Source: Streptomyces roseofulvus (GTDB taxonomy: Bacteria > Actinomycetota > Actinomycetes > Streptomycetales > Streptomycetaceae). Taken from it: a stretch of DNA of 64,000 nt. A program made the position numbers and the translations under genes. This document shows positions 9,557 through 17,346 of this stretch, piece after piece (position 1 is the first letter of the stretch; every line of letters begins with the position of its first letter). The notes under the pieces are model-generated. The model saw only the letters and a program-made list of their open reading frames with translations. It had not been told where the DNA came from and ran no database searches. The stretch is taken from positions 7,440,001 through 7,504,000 of the forward strand of contig NZ_BAAAWE010000001.1 in NCBI RefSeq assembly GCF_039534915.1. The letters run 5' to 3'.

Positions 9557-10181
9557 CCGCCAGGCGTACCGCGAAGGCCCCGATCACCGTGCCCGTCACC
9601 CGGTCCAGGATCCGGCGCGCCCGGGGGCCGCGCAGCCAGGTGCCGAGGGCGGTCGCGGAGGCGATGAGGACCGTCGACCAGAGCATGCCGAGGACGACGT
9701 GGACGGAGGTCAGCGCGAGGCCCATCGCGAAGTGCGGCGCCTCGGCGGGGACGAACTGCGGCAGCACGGCGACGTAGAAGATGCCGACCTTCGGGTTGAG
9801 CAGGTTCGTCAGCGTACCCTGCCGCCAGCCGCCGGCGAGCGTGTCGGCGCCCCCGACCTCCACCTCCGCGTGCGCCCCGGCGCCGTCACGCCGGAACGTG
9901 TCGGCGATCATCCGGACCGCCATCCACAGCAGATAGGCGGCGCCCGCCCAGCGCAGGGTCTCGTACGCGAGGCGCGAGGCGGTCAGCAGGGCCGTGACGC
10001 CCAGCGAGGTCAGCGCGCCCCAGATCAGGGTGCCGGTCTGGATGCCGAGGACGACCCCCCAGGCCCGGGTGCGGCGGCCGAGCGCGGCCGTGCGCAGGAT
10101 GAGGGCCGAGTCCAGGCCCGGAGTGAGGGTGAGGAGTCCCACGACGAGGGCGAAGGACCAGAGTGCGGTGCTCGATGCCAT
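9546..10181 (-). CDS. LysE/RhtB-family amino acid exporter
   Basis: A 211-residue integral membrane protein with about six hydrophobic segments. The N terminus (ALWSFALVVGLLTLTPGLDS) and the later LLNPKVGIFY motif are typical of the LysE/RhtB family, which exports amino acids or similar small metabolites. Start is at ATG 10181; no good ribosome binding site is visible upstream. It is transcribed away from the alpha/beta hydrolase gene, with the 27-bp repeat array between the two. Confidence 0.85.
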   Translation of the reverse strand: MASSTALWSFALVVGLLTLTPGLDSALILRTAALGRRTRAWGVVLGIQTGTLIWGALTSLGVTALLTASRLAYETLRWAGAAYLLWMAVRMIADTFRRDGAGAHAEVEVGGADTLAGGWRQGTLTNLLNPKVGIFYVAVLPQFVPAEAPHFAMGLALTSVHVVLGMLWSTVLIASATALGTWLRGPRARRILDRVTGTVIGAFAVRLAVSD

Positions 10182-10210
10182 GGAAGGCCACCGTAGCGCA
10201 GCCCGGACCG

Positions 10211-10355
10211 CCGCCGGTCGCACACCCGTGACTCCGGTCGCCGGTCGTGCACCCGCGGCTCCGGTCGCCGGTCGTGCACCCGCGGCTCCGGTCGCCGGTC
10301 GTGCACCCGTGGCTCCGGTCGCCGGTCGTGCACCCGTGGCTCCGGCCGCCGGGCG
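10211..10355. repeat. 27-bp tandem repeat array between divergent genes
   Basis: Four contiguous 27-bp units (10232-10339) share CTCCGGTCGCCGGTCGTGCA followed by CCCG(C/T)GG. A degenerate unit precedes them from about 10211 and a partial one follows to about 10355. Units differ mainly at one C/T position, so the array is recent. It fills most of the 201-bp space between the LysE and hydrolase start codons and must overlap or displace their promoters. The unit length is a multiple of three, so both strands stay open there, but no gene is supported. Confidence 0.9.
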
Positions 10356-10382
10356 CGGTCGGCGCGTTCGTAGGGTGGCCGC

Positions 10383-11147
10383 ATGAGAGAACTCTTCCTG
10401 CCGGACCACCGGGCGTACCTGCGGTGGCTCGACCTCCGGGGCGACGGCCCCGTCCGCGTCTACCTCCACGGCCTCGGCTGCACGGCCGCCTCCGACTTCG
10501 CGCACATCGCCACTCACCCGGCGCTGGGCGGCGGCCGCGCCCTGCTCGTCGACCTGCTCGGGCACGGACTGAGCGACCGTCCCGCCGACTTCGACTACCG
10601 GCCCGAGGGGCAGGCCGCGGCGGTCGCCGCGCTCCTCGACCACCTCGACCTGACCGGCGTCCACCTCGTCGGCCACTCCATGGGCGGGGCCGTCGCCCTC
10701 CACCTGGCCGCGGCCCGGCCCGGGAGGATCGCCCGGCTCGTGGTCGCGGAGCCCAACCTGTACGCGGGCGGAGGCGCGTTCAGCACACCGGTGGCGCGCC
10801 AGACGGAGGAGGAGTTCGTCGGGAAGGGGTTCGCCAGGATGCTGGCGCTCGCCGACCGGGCCGACTACGCGGCGCGGCTGCGGCTCGCCGACCCGCGGGC
10901 CGTGCACCGGTGCGCGGTCGCGCTCGTCGCGGGCGGCGACCCGGAGGCCGGCGACGTGCTCGGCGCGCTCACGATGCCCCGCGCGTTCCTGGTCGGCGAG
11001 AAGAGCCTGCCGGACCGGGCGGCGGAGCAGGCGGCGGCGATGGGCGTCCCCGTCCTGGAGGTGCCGGCCGCGGGGCACAACATGATGCTCGACAACCCGG
11101 ACGGCTTCGCCGCCGCCCTGGCCCGCGCCCTGACGCTCCCTCAGTAG
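10383..11147 (+). CDS. Alpha/beta-fold hydrolase
   Basis: A 254-residue single-domain hydrolase. The nucleophile elbow is GHSMGG with Ser99, the oxyanion segment is YLHGLGCTA, and the catalytic His lies in PAAGHNMMLDNP near the C terminus. No signal peptide. The family covers esterases, lactonases and related enzymes and the substrate is not evident. The gene stands alone, divergent from the LysE exporter and preceded by the repeat array; the ATG follows the repeats closely with no strong ribosome binding site. Confidence 0.85.
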   Translation: MRELFLPDHRAYLRWLDLRGDGPVRVYLHGLGCTAASDFAHIATHPALGGGRALLVDLLGHGLSDRPADFDYRPEGQAAAVAALLDHLDLTGVHLVGHSMGGAVALHLAAARPGRIARLVVAEPNLYAGGGAFSTPVARQTEEEFVGKGFARMLALADRADYAARLRLADPRAVHRCAVALVAGGDPEAGDVLGALTMPRAFLVGEKSLPDRAAEQAAAMGVPVLEVPAAGHNMMLDNPDGFAAALARALTLPQ

Positions 11148-11230
11148 CCTTACCGGCCATGCCCGGAGGGGGCCGCGCGCAGAGGTCTTGCGCGGGGCCC
11201 CCGCCGCTCTCTACGCTCGGCGCGCCGATG

Positions 11231-11249
11231 GTTAGGAACGTTTCCTAAC
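11231..11249. promoter_or_regulatory. CsnR-like palindrome upstream of the GH8 gene
   Basis: GTTAGGAA and TTCCTAAC flank a three-base centre, giving a 19-bp near-perfect palindrome 32 bp before the GH8 start. It closely resembles the box reported upstream of Streptomyces chitosanase genes and bound by the ROK-family repressor CsnR (recalled from the literature, not checked). It would make the secreted glycosidase inducible by oligosaccharide. Confidence 0.6.
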
Positions 11250-11281
11250 GAGCGATGGCCGTGAAGTGAAAGGGAGTTGTC

Positions 11282-12994
11282 ATGCGCCGACGAAGCCTCC
11301 TCACACGAAGTGCCAGCCCAGACACCGCCGTTCCCCGCCGGGGCATACCGCGCGGCGCCGTCCCGCTCGGACTCGCCGCCCTGCTGGCCCTGCCCCTCAC
11401 CGTCCTCCCCGGGACCAGCGCCGACGCCGCCGACAGCCTCGTCTCCGCCGGCAAGCCCGCGACCTCCTCGTCCGTCGAGGGCTCCGGCTTCGGCCCCGCC
11501 CTCGCCGTGGACGGCAGCACCACCACCCGCTGGGCCAGCCTCGAAGGCGTCGACCCCCAGTGGATCCGGATCGACCTCGGTGCGCACCACACCCTGTCCC
11601 GGGTGAAGCTCGACTGGGAGGCCGCGTACGCGAAGACGTACCGCATCCAGACCTCGGCCGACGGCTCCACCTGGACCGACGTCTACACCACGACGACCGG
11701 CGACGGCGCCGTCGACGACCTCGCCGTCTCCGGCAGCGGCCGCTACGTCCGGATGTACGGCACCGGACGCGGCACCCCGTACGGCTACTCGCTCTGGGAG
11801 TTCCAGGTCTACGGCGCACCCACCGGCGGAGGCGGCGGCACCGGCCCGGCGGTCCCCTTCGGCAGCCACCTCAGGCCCTACGCGGCCGGCATGCTCAAGC
11901 CCTCCGGCACCCAGGCCGCCCTCGACCAGAAGGTCGTCGACTACTACAACCGCTGGAAGTCCGCCTTCGTCCGGCAGAACTGCGGCAACGGCTGGTACCA
12001 GGTCATCTCGCCCGACGCCGACCACCCGTACGTCGCCGAGGCCCAGGGCTACGGCATGGTCGTCACCGCCACCATGGCCGGCGCCGACCCCGACGCGAAG
12101 AAGATCTTCGACGGTCTGGTCAAGTGGAAGCTCGACCACCCGTCGTCCGTCAACCCCGACCTCCTCGCCGCCGAACAGGACGTCAACTGCCGCAGCGTCA
12201 ACGGCGGGGACGGCGCCACCGACGGCGACATGGACGTCGCCTACGGCCTGCTCCTCGCCGACAAGCAGTGGGGCAGCGGCGGCACGTACGACTACAAGGC
12301 GCTCGCCCTCAAGCACATCGCCGCCATCAAGAAGGACGAGCTGAACCCCACCACCAAGCTGCTCAAGCTCGGCGACTGGTCCAGCTCCGGCGACCAGTAC
12401 TACTACATCTCCCGCACCTCCGACTGGATGGTCGACCACTTCCGCGCCTTCCGCGCCGCCTCCGGCGACACCACCTGGGACGCCGTCCGCACCGCCCACC
12501 AGACGCAGATCGCCAACCTCCAGTCCGGCTACGCCCCCGGCACCGGGCTCCTCCCCGACTTCGTCGTCGACACCGCCACCAGCCCCAGGCCGGCCCCGAA
12601 CCAGGTCCTGGAGGACCCCAACGACGGCCAGTACTGGTGGAACGCCTGCCGTACCCCCTGGCGCATCGCCGACGACGCCGTGACCAGCGGCGACGCCAAG
12701 TCCCTCGCCGCGGCGCGCAAGCTGAACACCTGGATCAAGGGCAAGACCGGCGGCGACCCGAACAAGATCGGCATCGGCTACAAGCTCAACGGCACCCAGA
12801 TCTCCGCCGGCAGCGAGGCCGCCTTCTTCGCCCCCTTCGCCGTCGCCGCCATGACCGACTCCGGCAGCCAGGCGTGGCTCGACGCGCTGTGGAACAAGAT
12901 GCTCGCCACGCCGGTCGACACGAGCAGCTACTTCTCCGCCAGCATCCAGCTCCAGGTGATGATCACGGTCTCCGGCAACCACTGGGTCCCGTAG
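11282..12994 (+). CDS. Secreted glycoside hydrolase family 8 enzyme with an N-terminal discoidin (CBM32-like) domain
   Basis: 570 residues. A long signal peptide with an Arg-rich start and a hydrophobic core (about 27-45) is followed by an Ala-x-Ala cleavage site near residue 50. Residues about 52-180 form an F5/8-type-C (discoidin/CBM32-like) carbohydrate-binding domain, then a Gly-rich linker, then a GH8 catalytic domain from about 195. The GH8 signatures VAEAQGYGM (Glu253, likely proton donor) and ATDGDMDVAYGLLLA are intact. GH8 includes endoglucanases, lichenases, xylanases and chitosanases. The CsnR-like box upstream favours a chitosanase or a related amino-sugar polymer substrate, but this is inference. 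AAGGGAG precedes the ATG. Monocistronic. Confidence 0.9.
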   Translation: MRRRSLLTRSASPDTAVPRRGIPRGAVPLGLAALLALPLTVLPGTSADAADSLVSAGKPATSSSVEGSGFGPALAVDGSTTTRWASLEGVDPQWIRIDLGAHHTLSRVKLDWEAAYAKTYRIQTSADGSTWTDVYTTTTGDGAVDDLAVSGSGRYVRMYGTGRGTPYGYSLWEFQVYGAPTGGGGGTGPAVPFGSHLRPYAAGMLKPSGTQAALDQKVVDYYNRWKSAFVRQNCGNGWYQVISPDADHPYVAEAQGYGMVVTATMAGADPDAKKIFDGLVKWKLDHPSSVNPDLLAAEQDVNCRSVNGGDGATDGDMDVAYGLLLADKQWGSGGTYDYKALALKHIAAIKKDELNPTTKLLKLGDWSSSGDQYYYISRTSDWMVDHFRAFRAASGDTTWDAVRTAHQTQIANLQSGYAPGTGLLPDFVVDTATSPRPAPNQVLEDPNDGQYWWNACRTPWRIADDAVTSGDAKSLAAARKLNTWIKGKTGGDPNKIGIGYKLNGTQISAGSEAAFFAPFAVAAMTDSGSQAWLDALWNKMLATPVDTSSYFSASIQLQVMITVSGNHWVP

Positions 12995-13004
12995 GCACCG
13001 CGGG

Positions 13005-13487
13005 TCAGACCGCGGCGGGGGTCAGGCCGTCCCGGGGATCGGCGCGGACCGCCGCCTGCCAGACGACGGGTCCGCAGCCCTCCCCGTTCGGGGTCACCTT
13101 CCGCAGGGTGACCCGAGCGGCGCCGTCGTGGACGACCCGGCCGCCCCGGGCCGGGTCGGTCACCGAGAGGCTCACCGCCACCTCCCGCGGCCCGTCCTCC
13201 TCCGGCATCCGCACCTGGAGCGAGCCGAACGGGAACTCCCGCAGCGACTCGCGCTCCCGGCACTCCCCGTCCGCGCAGAGGCGGAAGAGCGCGCCGTCGG
13301 GGTAGGCCGCCGGGTCCCATCCCACCGAGACGCCGGAGTCGGAACCGATCAGCGTGCAGACCCGCCCGGGCCCGAACCGGCAGGCGGTCGCCGTCACCAG
13401 CGCGGTGACCGAGAGGGCGAGGGCGGCCCGGGGCGCGCGGCGGGGCGCACGCGACAGGGGGCGAGCGGATATCCGGATCATGGACAT
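13005..13487 (-). CDS. Small exported protein, possible lipoprotein
   Basis: About 160 residues with an Arg-rich N terminus, a hydrophobic stretch (AALALSVTALVTATA) and a Cys directly after it, which could be a weak lipobox. The remainder is a small beta-rich domain with paired cysteines (CTLIG, CADGEC, GCGPVVW). No family recognised. The start is uncertain: ATG 13487, ATG 13481 and GTG 13490 are all in frame and none has a strong ribosome binding site. The longer open frame upstream is a shadow antisense to the polyprenyl synthase. Confidence 0.6.
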   Translation of the reverse strand: MSMIRISARPLSRAPRRAPRAALALSVTALVTATACRFGPGRVCTLIGSDSGVSVGWDPAAYPDGALFRLCADGECRERESLREFPFGSLQVRMPEEDGPREVAVSLSVTDPARGGRVVHDGAARVTLRKVTPNGEGCGPVVWQAAVRADPRDGLTPAAV

Positions 13488-13672
13488 CACGTACAGGGTG
13501 CCTGCGGAAAGATCAACCACACCCCATGCCGGGGCCCGCCCGCCCGGACTCCCGACCATGATCACCTGAACGAGTGAGCGGACCGTCGGCACGGTCCGCC
13601 CATGGTCCATCCTGGCCGGGTACGCGCCCCTCGCGGACGCCTCCCACCCCCTTCCTCCAGGAGCCGGCCGGC

Positions 13673-13978
13673 ATGACCGATCGCACCGACCGAGACCGAC
13701 GCCCCGACGAGCAGGCCCTGTTGCTCGTCGCCGGCCTCGCCGACCTGATGGTGGACACCCTCGGCACCGCCGTCGGCTCGTTCCGCTCCCTGCTCGGCCG
13801 GTCCGACTCCGCGGACCTCGCCCAGGACGCCGCCGCCGACCTCCGCGCCCGCGGCCGGCTCGCCCTCGACCGCCTCGCCCCCGGCGGGCAGGGCACCGGC
13901 GGGCTCGCCCACATGGAGGTCCTGGCCCGCGAGTCCCTCGCCCGCCGGGCCGCCGCCGTGGCGACCCCCGATGAGTGA
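13673..13978 (+). CDS. Small acidic helical protein of unknown function, first in the polyprenyl operon
   Basis: A 101-residue soluble protein with no recognised domain. It has an Asp/Arg-rich start and a long amphipathic region, and AGGAG lies nine bases before the ATG. It overlaps the polyprenyl synthase gene by eight bases, so it is coupled to that gene and probably works with it or with the downstream oxygenase, for example as an accessory or regulatory subunit (inference). It contains no Cys, which makes a metal or redox role less likely. Confidence 0.6.
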   Translation: MTDRTDRDRRPDEQALLLVAGLADLMVDTLGTAVGSFRSLLGRSDSADLAQDAAADLRARGRLALDRLAPGGQGTGGLAHMEVLARESLARRAAAVATPDE

Positions 13979-15026
13979 CGTCTGGGCGCCGGAGGCGTTC
14001 AAGGCCCGCACCGACACCGTCCTCGCCGGCTTCCTCGACGACGAGGCCGCCGAACTCCTCGCCGTCGACGACGCCCTGGACCCGCTCGCCGAGGCCCTCC
14101 GCACCACCGCCCGGCACGGCAAACGGCTCCGCGCCGCCTTCTGCTACTGGGGCTGGCGCGCCGCCGGACAGCCCGACAGCGACGCCCTGATGCGGGCCGC
14201 CGCCGCCATGGAACTCGTGCACGCGGCGGCCGTCGTCCACGACGACCTCATCGACGACAGCCCGCTCCGGCACGGCCGCCCCACCGCCCACCACGCCTTC
14301 GCGGCGCTGCCGCAGCCCCGCCGGCGACCACGGGCCGCGGCCCGCGCCCTCGCCCTGCTCCTCGGCGACCACCTGATGGCCCTCGCCGGCCGCCTCTACG
14401 CCGAGTCCGGGCTGCCCGCCGCGTACCTCTCCCGCGGCCGCCCCCTCTGGGCCGCCCTCGCCCGCGAACTCGTCGCCGGAGAAGCCCTGGAGATCCTGCA
14501 CACCGGCGGCCTCCCGGACACCGGCACCTCCCTCAAGGTGATCCGCTACAAGACGGCCAAGTACACCGTCGAACAGCCCCTCCTCCTCGGCGCCCTGCTG
14601 GCCGGCGCCCCCGCCGCGCTCCGCGAGGGGCTCTCCCGGTACGGGCTGCCGCTCGGCGAGGCGTTCCAGCTCCGCGACGACCTGCTCGGCCTCTTCGGCG
14701 ACCCCGCGCGCACCGGCAAGGCCCCCCTCGACGACCTCCGCACCGCCCGGCCGACCGTGCTGCTCGCCGAGACCTGGAGCGCCGCCGACCCCGCCCAGCG
14801 CGCGCTGCTGCGCGGCGCCCTCGACGGGGACGGACCGCCGGACGACGACGGGCTGCGGGAGGTGCGGGCGCTCATGACCGAACTCGGCGCGCCCGCCCGC
14901 GTCGAGCGGATGATCGCCGGCCGCGTCGAGGAGGCCGTCCGCACCCTCGACGACCTCGACCTGCCCGGCCCCGCCCGCCGCGCCCTCACCGACCTGGCCC
15001 ACCGCGCCGCCGTCCGCCACCACTGA
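13971..15026 (+). CDS. Polyprenyl diphosphate synthase (trans-isoprenyl type)
   Basis: A 351-residue enzyme expected to extend an allylic diphosphate with isopentenyl diphosphate. The first Asp-rich motif reads VVHDDLIDDSPLRHGRPT, and the second reads QLRDDLLGLFGD; the usual family has DDxxD in both, so the second is slightly altered. KRLRAAF near the N terminus supplies the expected substrate Lys/Arg. Bulky residues five positions before the first motif (Leu, His) suggest a short to medium chain, but length cannot be predicted safely. It overlaps the preceding small gene and is followed 117 bp later by an MpaB/Lcp-type oxygenase gene on the same strand. A short duplication, CACCACTGAACCG, occurs at the stop and again about 40 bp later. 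Confidence 0.85.
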   Translation: MSDVWAPEAFKARTDTVLAGFLDDEAAELLAVDDALDPLAEALRTTARHGKRLRAAFCYWGWRAAGQPDSDALMRAAAAMELVHAAAVVHDDLIDDSPLRHGRPTAHHAFAALPQPRRRPRAAARALALLLGDHLMALAGRLYAESGLPAAYLSRGRPLWAALARELVAGEALEILHTGGLPDTGTSLKVIRYKTAKYTVEQPLLLGALLAGAPAALREGLSRYGLPLGEAFQLRDDLLGLFGDPARTGKAPLDDLRTARPTVLLAETWSAADPAQRALLRGALDGDGPPDDDGLREVRALMTELGAPARVERMIAGRVEEAVRTLDDLDLPGPARRALTDLAHRAAVRHH

Positions 15027-15142
15027 ACCGACCACGGCCCGCGGCCCGGCCGTCCCGGCACCACTGAACCGCCCCCCCCGCCGCCGTCCCGCCGCCACCC
15101 CACCGACCGCGAACCGCCCCGAACCGACCCTGGAGCGCACCC

Positions 15143-16312
15143 GTGACCACCACCACGACGCCCACCGAGGCGTCCCTCGACGCCCTGCGCCACAGCGGCG
15201 ACGAGCTCGCCGACGCGGTCGTCGCGACCCTCTTCGAGCGGGGCGAGGTCGGCCTCTTCAACTCCCTCATGCGGTACGTCTCCGTCTCCGGCCAGGAGCT
15301 GCCCGCCGGCCTGCCCGACGTCGCCCGCGAGTACCTGGAGGCCACCGCCGTCCCGCCCGCCTGGGTCGACTGGAACGAGATGGAGAAGGCCCGGCTCTTC
15401 TTCACCGACAACAACGTCCACATCAACACCGCCCTCTCCTTCGCCGCCATGCCCGCCTGCTACGTCGTCCCGCGCGTGGCCCGGCTGCTCTCCGCCACCC
15501 ACGGGCTGCGCTACCCGAGCAAGCGGATGGCCGAGACGGGCCAGTTCACCGTCTACCTGATGCGGCCCGACGCCTTCGAGGCCGGCGGACGGTTCGTCCC
15601 CGCCGCCCAGAAGGTCCGCCTCCTGCACGCCTCCATCCGCCACCACCTGATCCGCTCCGACCGCTGGGACACCGCCGCCGACGGCGTGCCCATCTGCCAG
15701 GAGGACATGATCGGCGGGCAGATGTTCTTCTCGATGCTCGTCCTCGACAGCCTCCACCGGCTGGGCATCCACATGTCCACCGAGGGCGCCGAGGCGTACT
15801 ACTACGCCTGGCGGGTCGTCGGCGCGATGCTCGGCGTCGACCAGGGCGCCGTGCCCAGGACCCTCGACGACGCACGCCGCTACCTCGACCTCTACCTGCT
15901 GCGGTACATGGCCCCCTCGGAGGAGGGCGTCCTGCTCACCCGGCAGCTGATCGACCTGTACGAGGAGGTCGTCCCCGGCACCCTCTTCGACCCGGTCGTC
16001 TCGGCCCTCATCCGCCACCTCGTCGGCGACACCTGCGGCGACTGGCTCGGCGTGCCCCGCAGCCGCTGGGACACCGCGGTGAAGGCCGTGCCCGCGTTGC
16101 TCGGCGTCCTGGAGTCGGTGGAGGACGCCTCGCCGTTCGCCGCCTGGGCGCTCGACCGGCTCGGCCACCTCACCTCGGTCTTCGAGCTGTCCACGCTCAC
16201 CCGGGGCCGCGTGATGCACTACGCCATCCCGGAGCACCTGAGGAAGGAGTACGGCGTCGACGGGGGCGTGTCCCGCAAGAGCCGCTGGACCCCGCCGCCG
16301 GCCACCGTCTGA
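15143..16312 (+). CDS. MpaB/latex-clearing-protein-type (DUF2236) heme oxygenase
   Basis: A 389-residue helical protein of the oxygenase MpaB/DUF2236 family. The central block AQKVRLLHASIRHHLI, followed by CQEDMIGGQMFFS, corresponds to the conserved Arg/Lys/His region that surrounds the b-type heme in Lcp proteins. Characterised relatives cleave isoprenoid chains: Lcp cuts rubber and MpaB cuts the farnesyl tail of a mycophenolic acid precursor. Neighbouring a polyprenyl synthase, this protein could oxidatively cleave or modify the prenyl product. No signal peptide is seen, unlike secreted rubber-degrading Lcp, so an intracellular substrate is more likely. GTG 15143 is preceded by GGAG. The substrate assignment is inference. 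Confidence 0.75.
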   Translation: MTTTTTPTEASLDALRHSGDELADAVVATLFERGEVGLFNSLMRYVSVSGQELPAGLPDVAREYLEATAVPPAWVDWNEMEKARLFFTDNNVHINTALSFAAMPACYVVPRVARLLSATHGLRYPSKRMAETGQFTVYLMRPDAFEAGGRFVPAAQKVRLLHASIRHHLIRSDRWDTAADGVPICQEDMIGGQMFFSMLVLDSLHRLGIHMSTEGAEAYYYAWRVVGAMLGVDQGAVPRTLDDARRYLDLYLLRYMAPSEEGVLLTRQLIDLYEEVVPGTLFDPVVSALIRHLVGDTCGDWLGVPRSRWDTAVKAVPALLGVLESVEDASPFAAWALDRLGHLTSVFELSTLTRGRVMHYAIPEHLRKEYGVDGGVSRKSRWTPPPATV

Positions 16313-16423
16313 ACCCCGCCGCGGGAAGGCGCTCGATCCCGTCCTCCTCCGCCGGGCCGGTTCTCCTCGCCGTTTGCGTCGGGCTGACCGAAAATGGTCG
16401 TACCCGGTGAAGGCGAGGCGCGC

Positions 16424-16846
16424 ATGGACAGCGAGCGGAACGGGCTCGGAGAGGAGCCGACGGCCGGCCGGGCCGGCCGGTTCTCGGTGGAGGTCCGGAC
16501 CGCCTGGGGAACCGACACCGTGGTCGTCGTCCCGCTCGGCGAGCTCGACCACGACACGGTCGAGCCGTTGCGCACCGCCCTGGAGAAGCACGAGGACGCG
16601 GCCCGCATCGTCGTCGACTGCGCCGGACTCGACTTCTGCGACTCCACCGGCCTGAACCTGCTGCTCAGGGCCCGCTCGCGGGCCCTGGAGGCCGGAGCGC
16701 GCCTCGACCTCGCCGGGCTGCGGCCCCCCGTCGACCGCATGTTCCGGATCACCGGGGCCCTCCACGTCTTCCAGGTGTACGCCGACGTGGCCACGGCCCT
16801 CGCAGCCGACGGGACGGGCGACGCCCGCCCCGAGGGCCCGGCGTGA
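16424..16846 (+). CDS. STAS-domain anti-sigma factor antagonist (RsbV/BldG-like)
   Basis: A 140-residue protein with one STAS domain: PLGELDHDTVEPLR at the start and CAGLDFCDSTGLNLLLRA with the phosphorylatable Ser in the DST motif. Unphosphorylated antagonists bind an anti-sigma kinase and free a sigma factor. It overlaps or nearly abuts the ATPase gene downstream, and a SigB-type sigma factor gene converges on them, so the three form a plausible partner-switching module. An alternative ATG lies at 16394 without a ribosome binding site; 16424 was preferred because GGCGAGG precedes it. Confidence 0.85.
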   Translation: MDSERNGLGEEPTAGRAGRFSVEVRTAWGTDTVVVVPLGELDHDTVEPLRTALEKHEDAARIVVDCAGLDFCDSTGLNLLLRARSRALEAGARLDLAGLRPPVDRMFRITGALHVFQVYADVATALAADGTGDARPEGPA

Positions 16847-16875
16847 CGGGCCCTCCGGCCGTGTGGGAGGGCGAG

Positions 16876-17346
16876 ATGACCCAGGGCGACGGGACACCCG
16901 CGCAGACCCGCAGGCTCCTGCTGCACGGCAGCACGGGAGCGGTCTCCCGCTGCCGCGACTTCACCGCGCGGGCCCTCGCCGACTGGGGCTGGATCCCCGC
17001 CGAGAGCCCGCGCGCCCGGGAGCGCGTCGAGGACGTGCTGCTGATGGTCTCCGAGGTGGTCACCAACGCCTGTCTGCACGGCGGGGGGCCGGAGGAGTTC
17101 GTGCTCCGGCACGCCGACGGGCTGCTCCGCGTCGAGGTCGCCGACCGGAGTCCCCGGCACCCGCGGCGGATGGCGCCCCGCTCGCCCTCACTGCCCGGCG
17201 GTCACGGTCTGATGGTCCTCGACCGGCTGGCGAGCGACTGGGGCACCTCCGACCGGGGGCCCGAGACCCCCGGCAAGGTGGTGTGGCTGGAGGTCAGGCG
17301 GCCGTCCCGTCCTCCGTGGCACCGTCCTCCAGCAGACTGCTCCTGA
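16876..17346 (+). CDS. RsbW-type ATP-binding regulatory protein (HATPase, anti-sigma kinase-like)
   Basis: About 156 residues with a GHKL ATPase fold: N box SEVVTNACLHGGG, G1-like VADRSPRHP and G2-like GGHGLMVLDRL. Such proteins phosphorylate a STAS antagonist and bind sigma factors. ATG 16876 has GGGAGG five bases upstream; GTG 16843 in a four-base overlap with the STAS stop is an alternative and would add 11 residues. The 3' end overlaps the convergent sigma factor gene by 53 bp, an unusually deep tail-to-tail overlap that could let the two transcripts interfere. Confidence 0.85.
   Translation: MTQGDGTPAQTRRLLLHGSTGAVSRCRDFTARALADWGWIPAESPRARERVEDVLLMVSEVVTNACLHGGGPEEFVLRHADGLLRVEVADRSPRHPRRMAPRSPSLPGGHGLMVLDRLASDWGTSDRGPETPGKVVWLEVRRPSRPPWHRPPADCS

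Noticed and set aside
10211..10355. CRISPR array.
   Set aside because: Units are contiguous without spacers, vary at fixed positions, and no cas genes are present.
13005..15140. A 711-codon minus-strand frame through the polyprenyl synthase region.
   Set aside because: Upstream of about 13490 it is only the antisense of genes with clear motifs on the plus strand.
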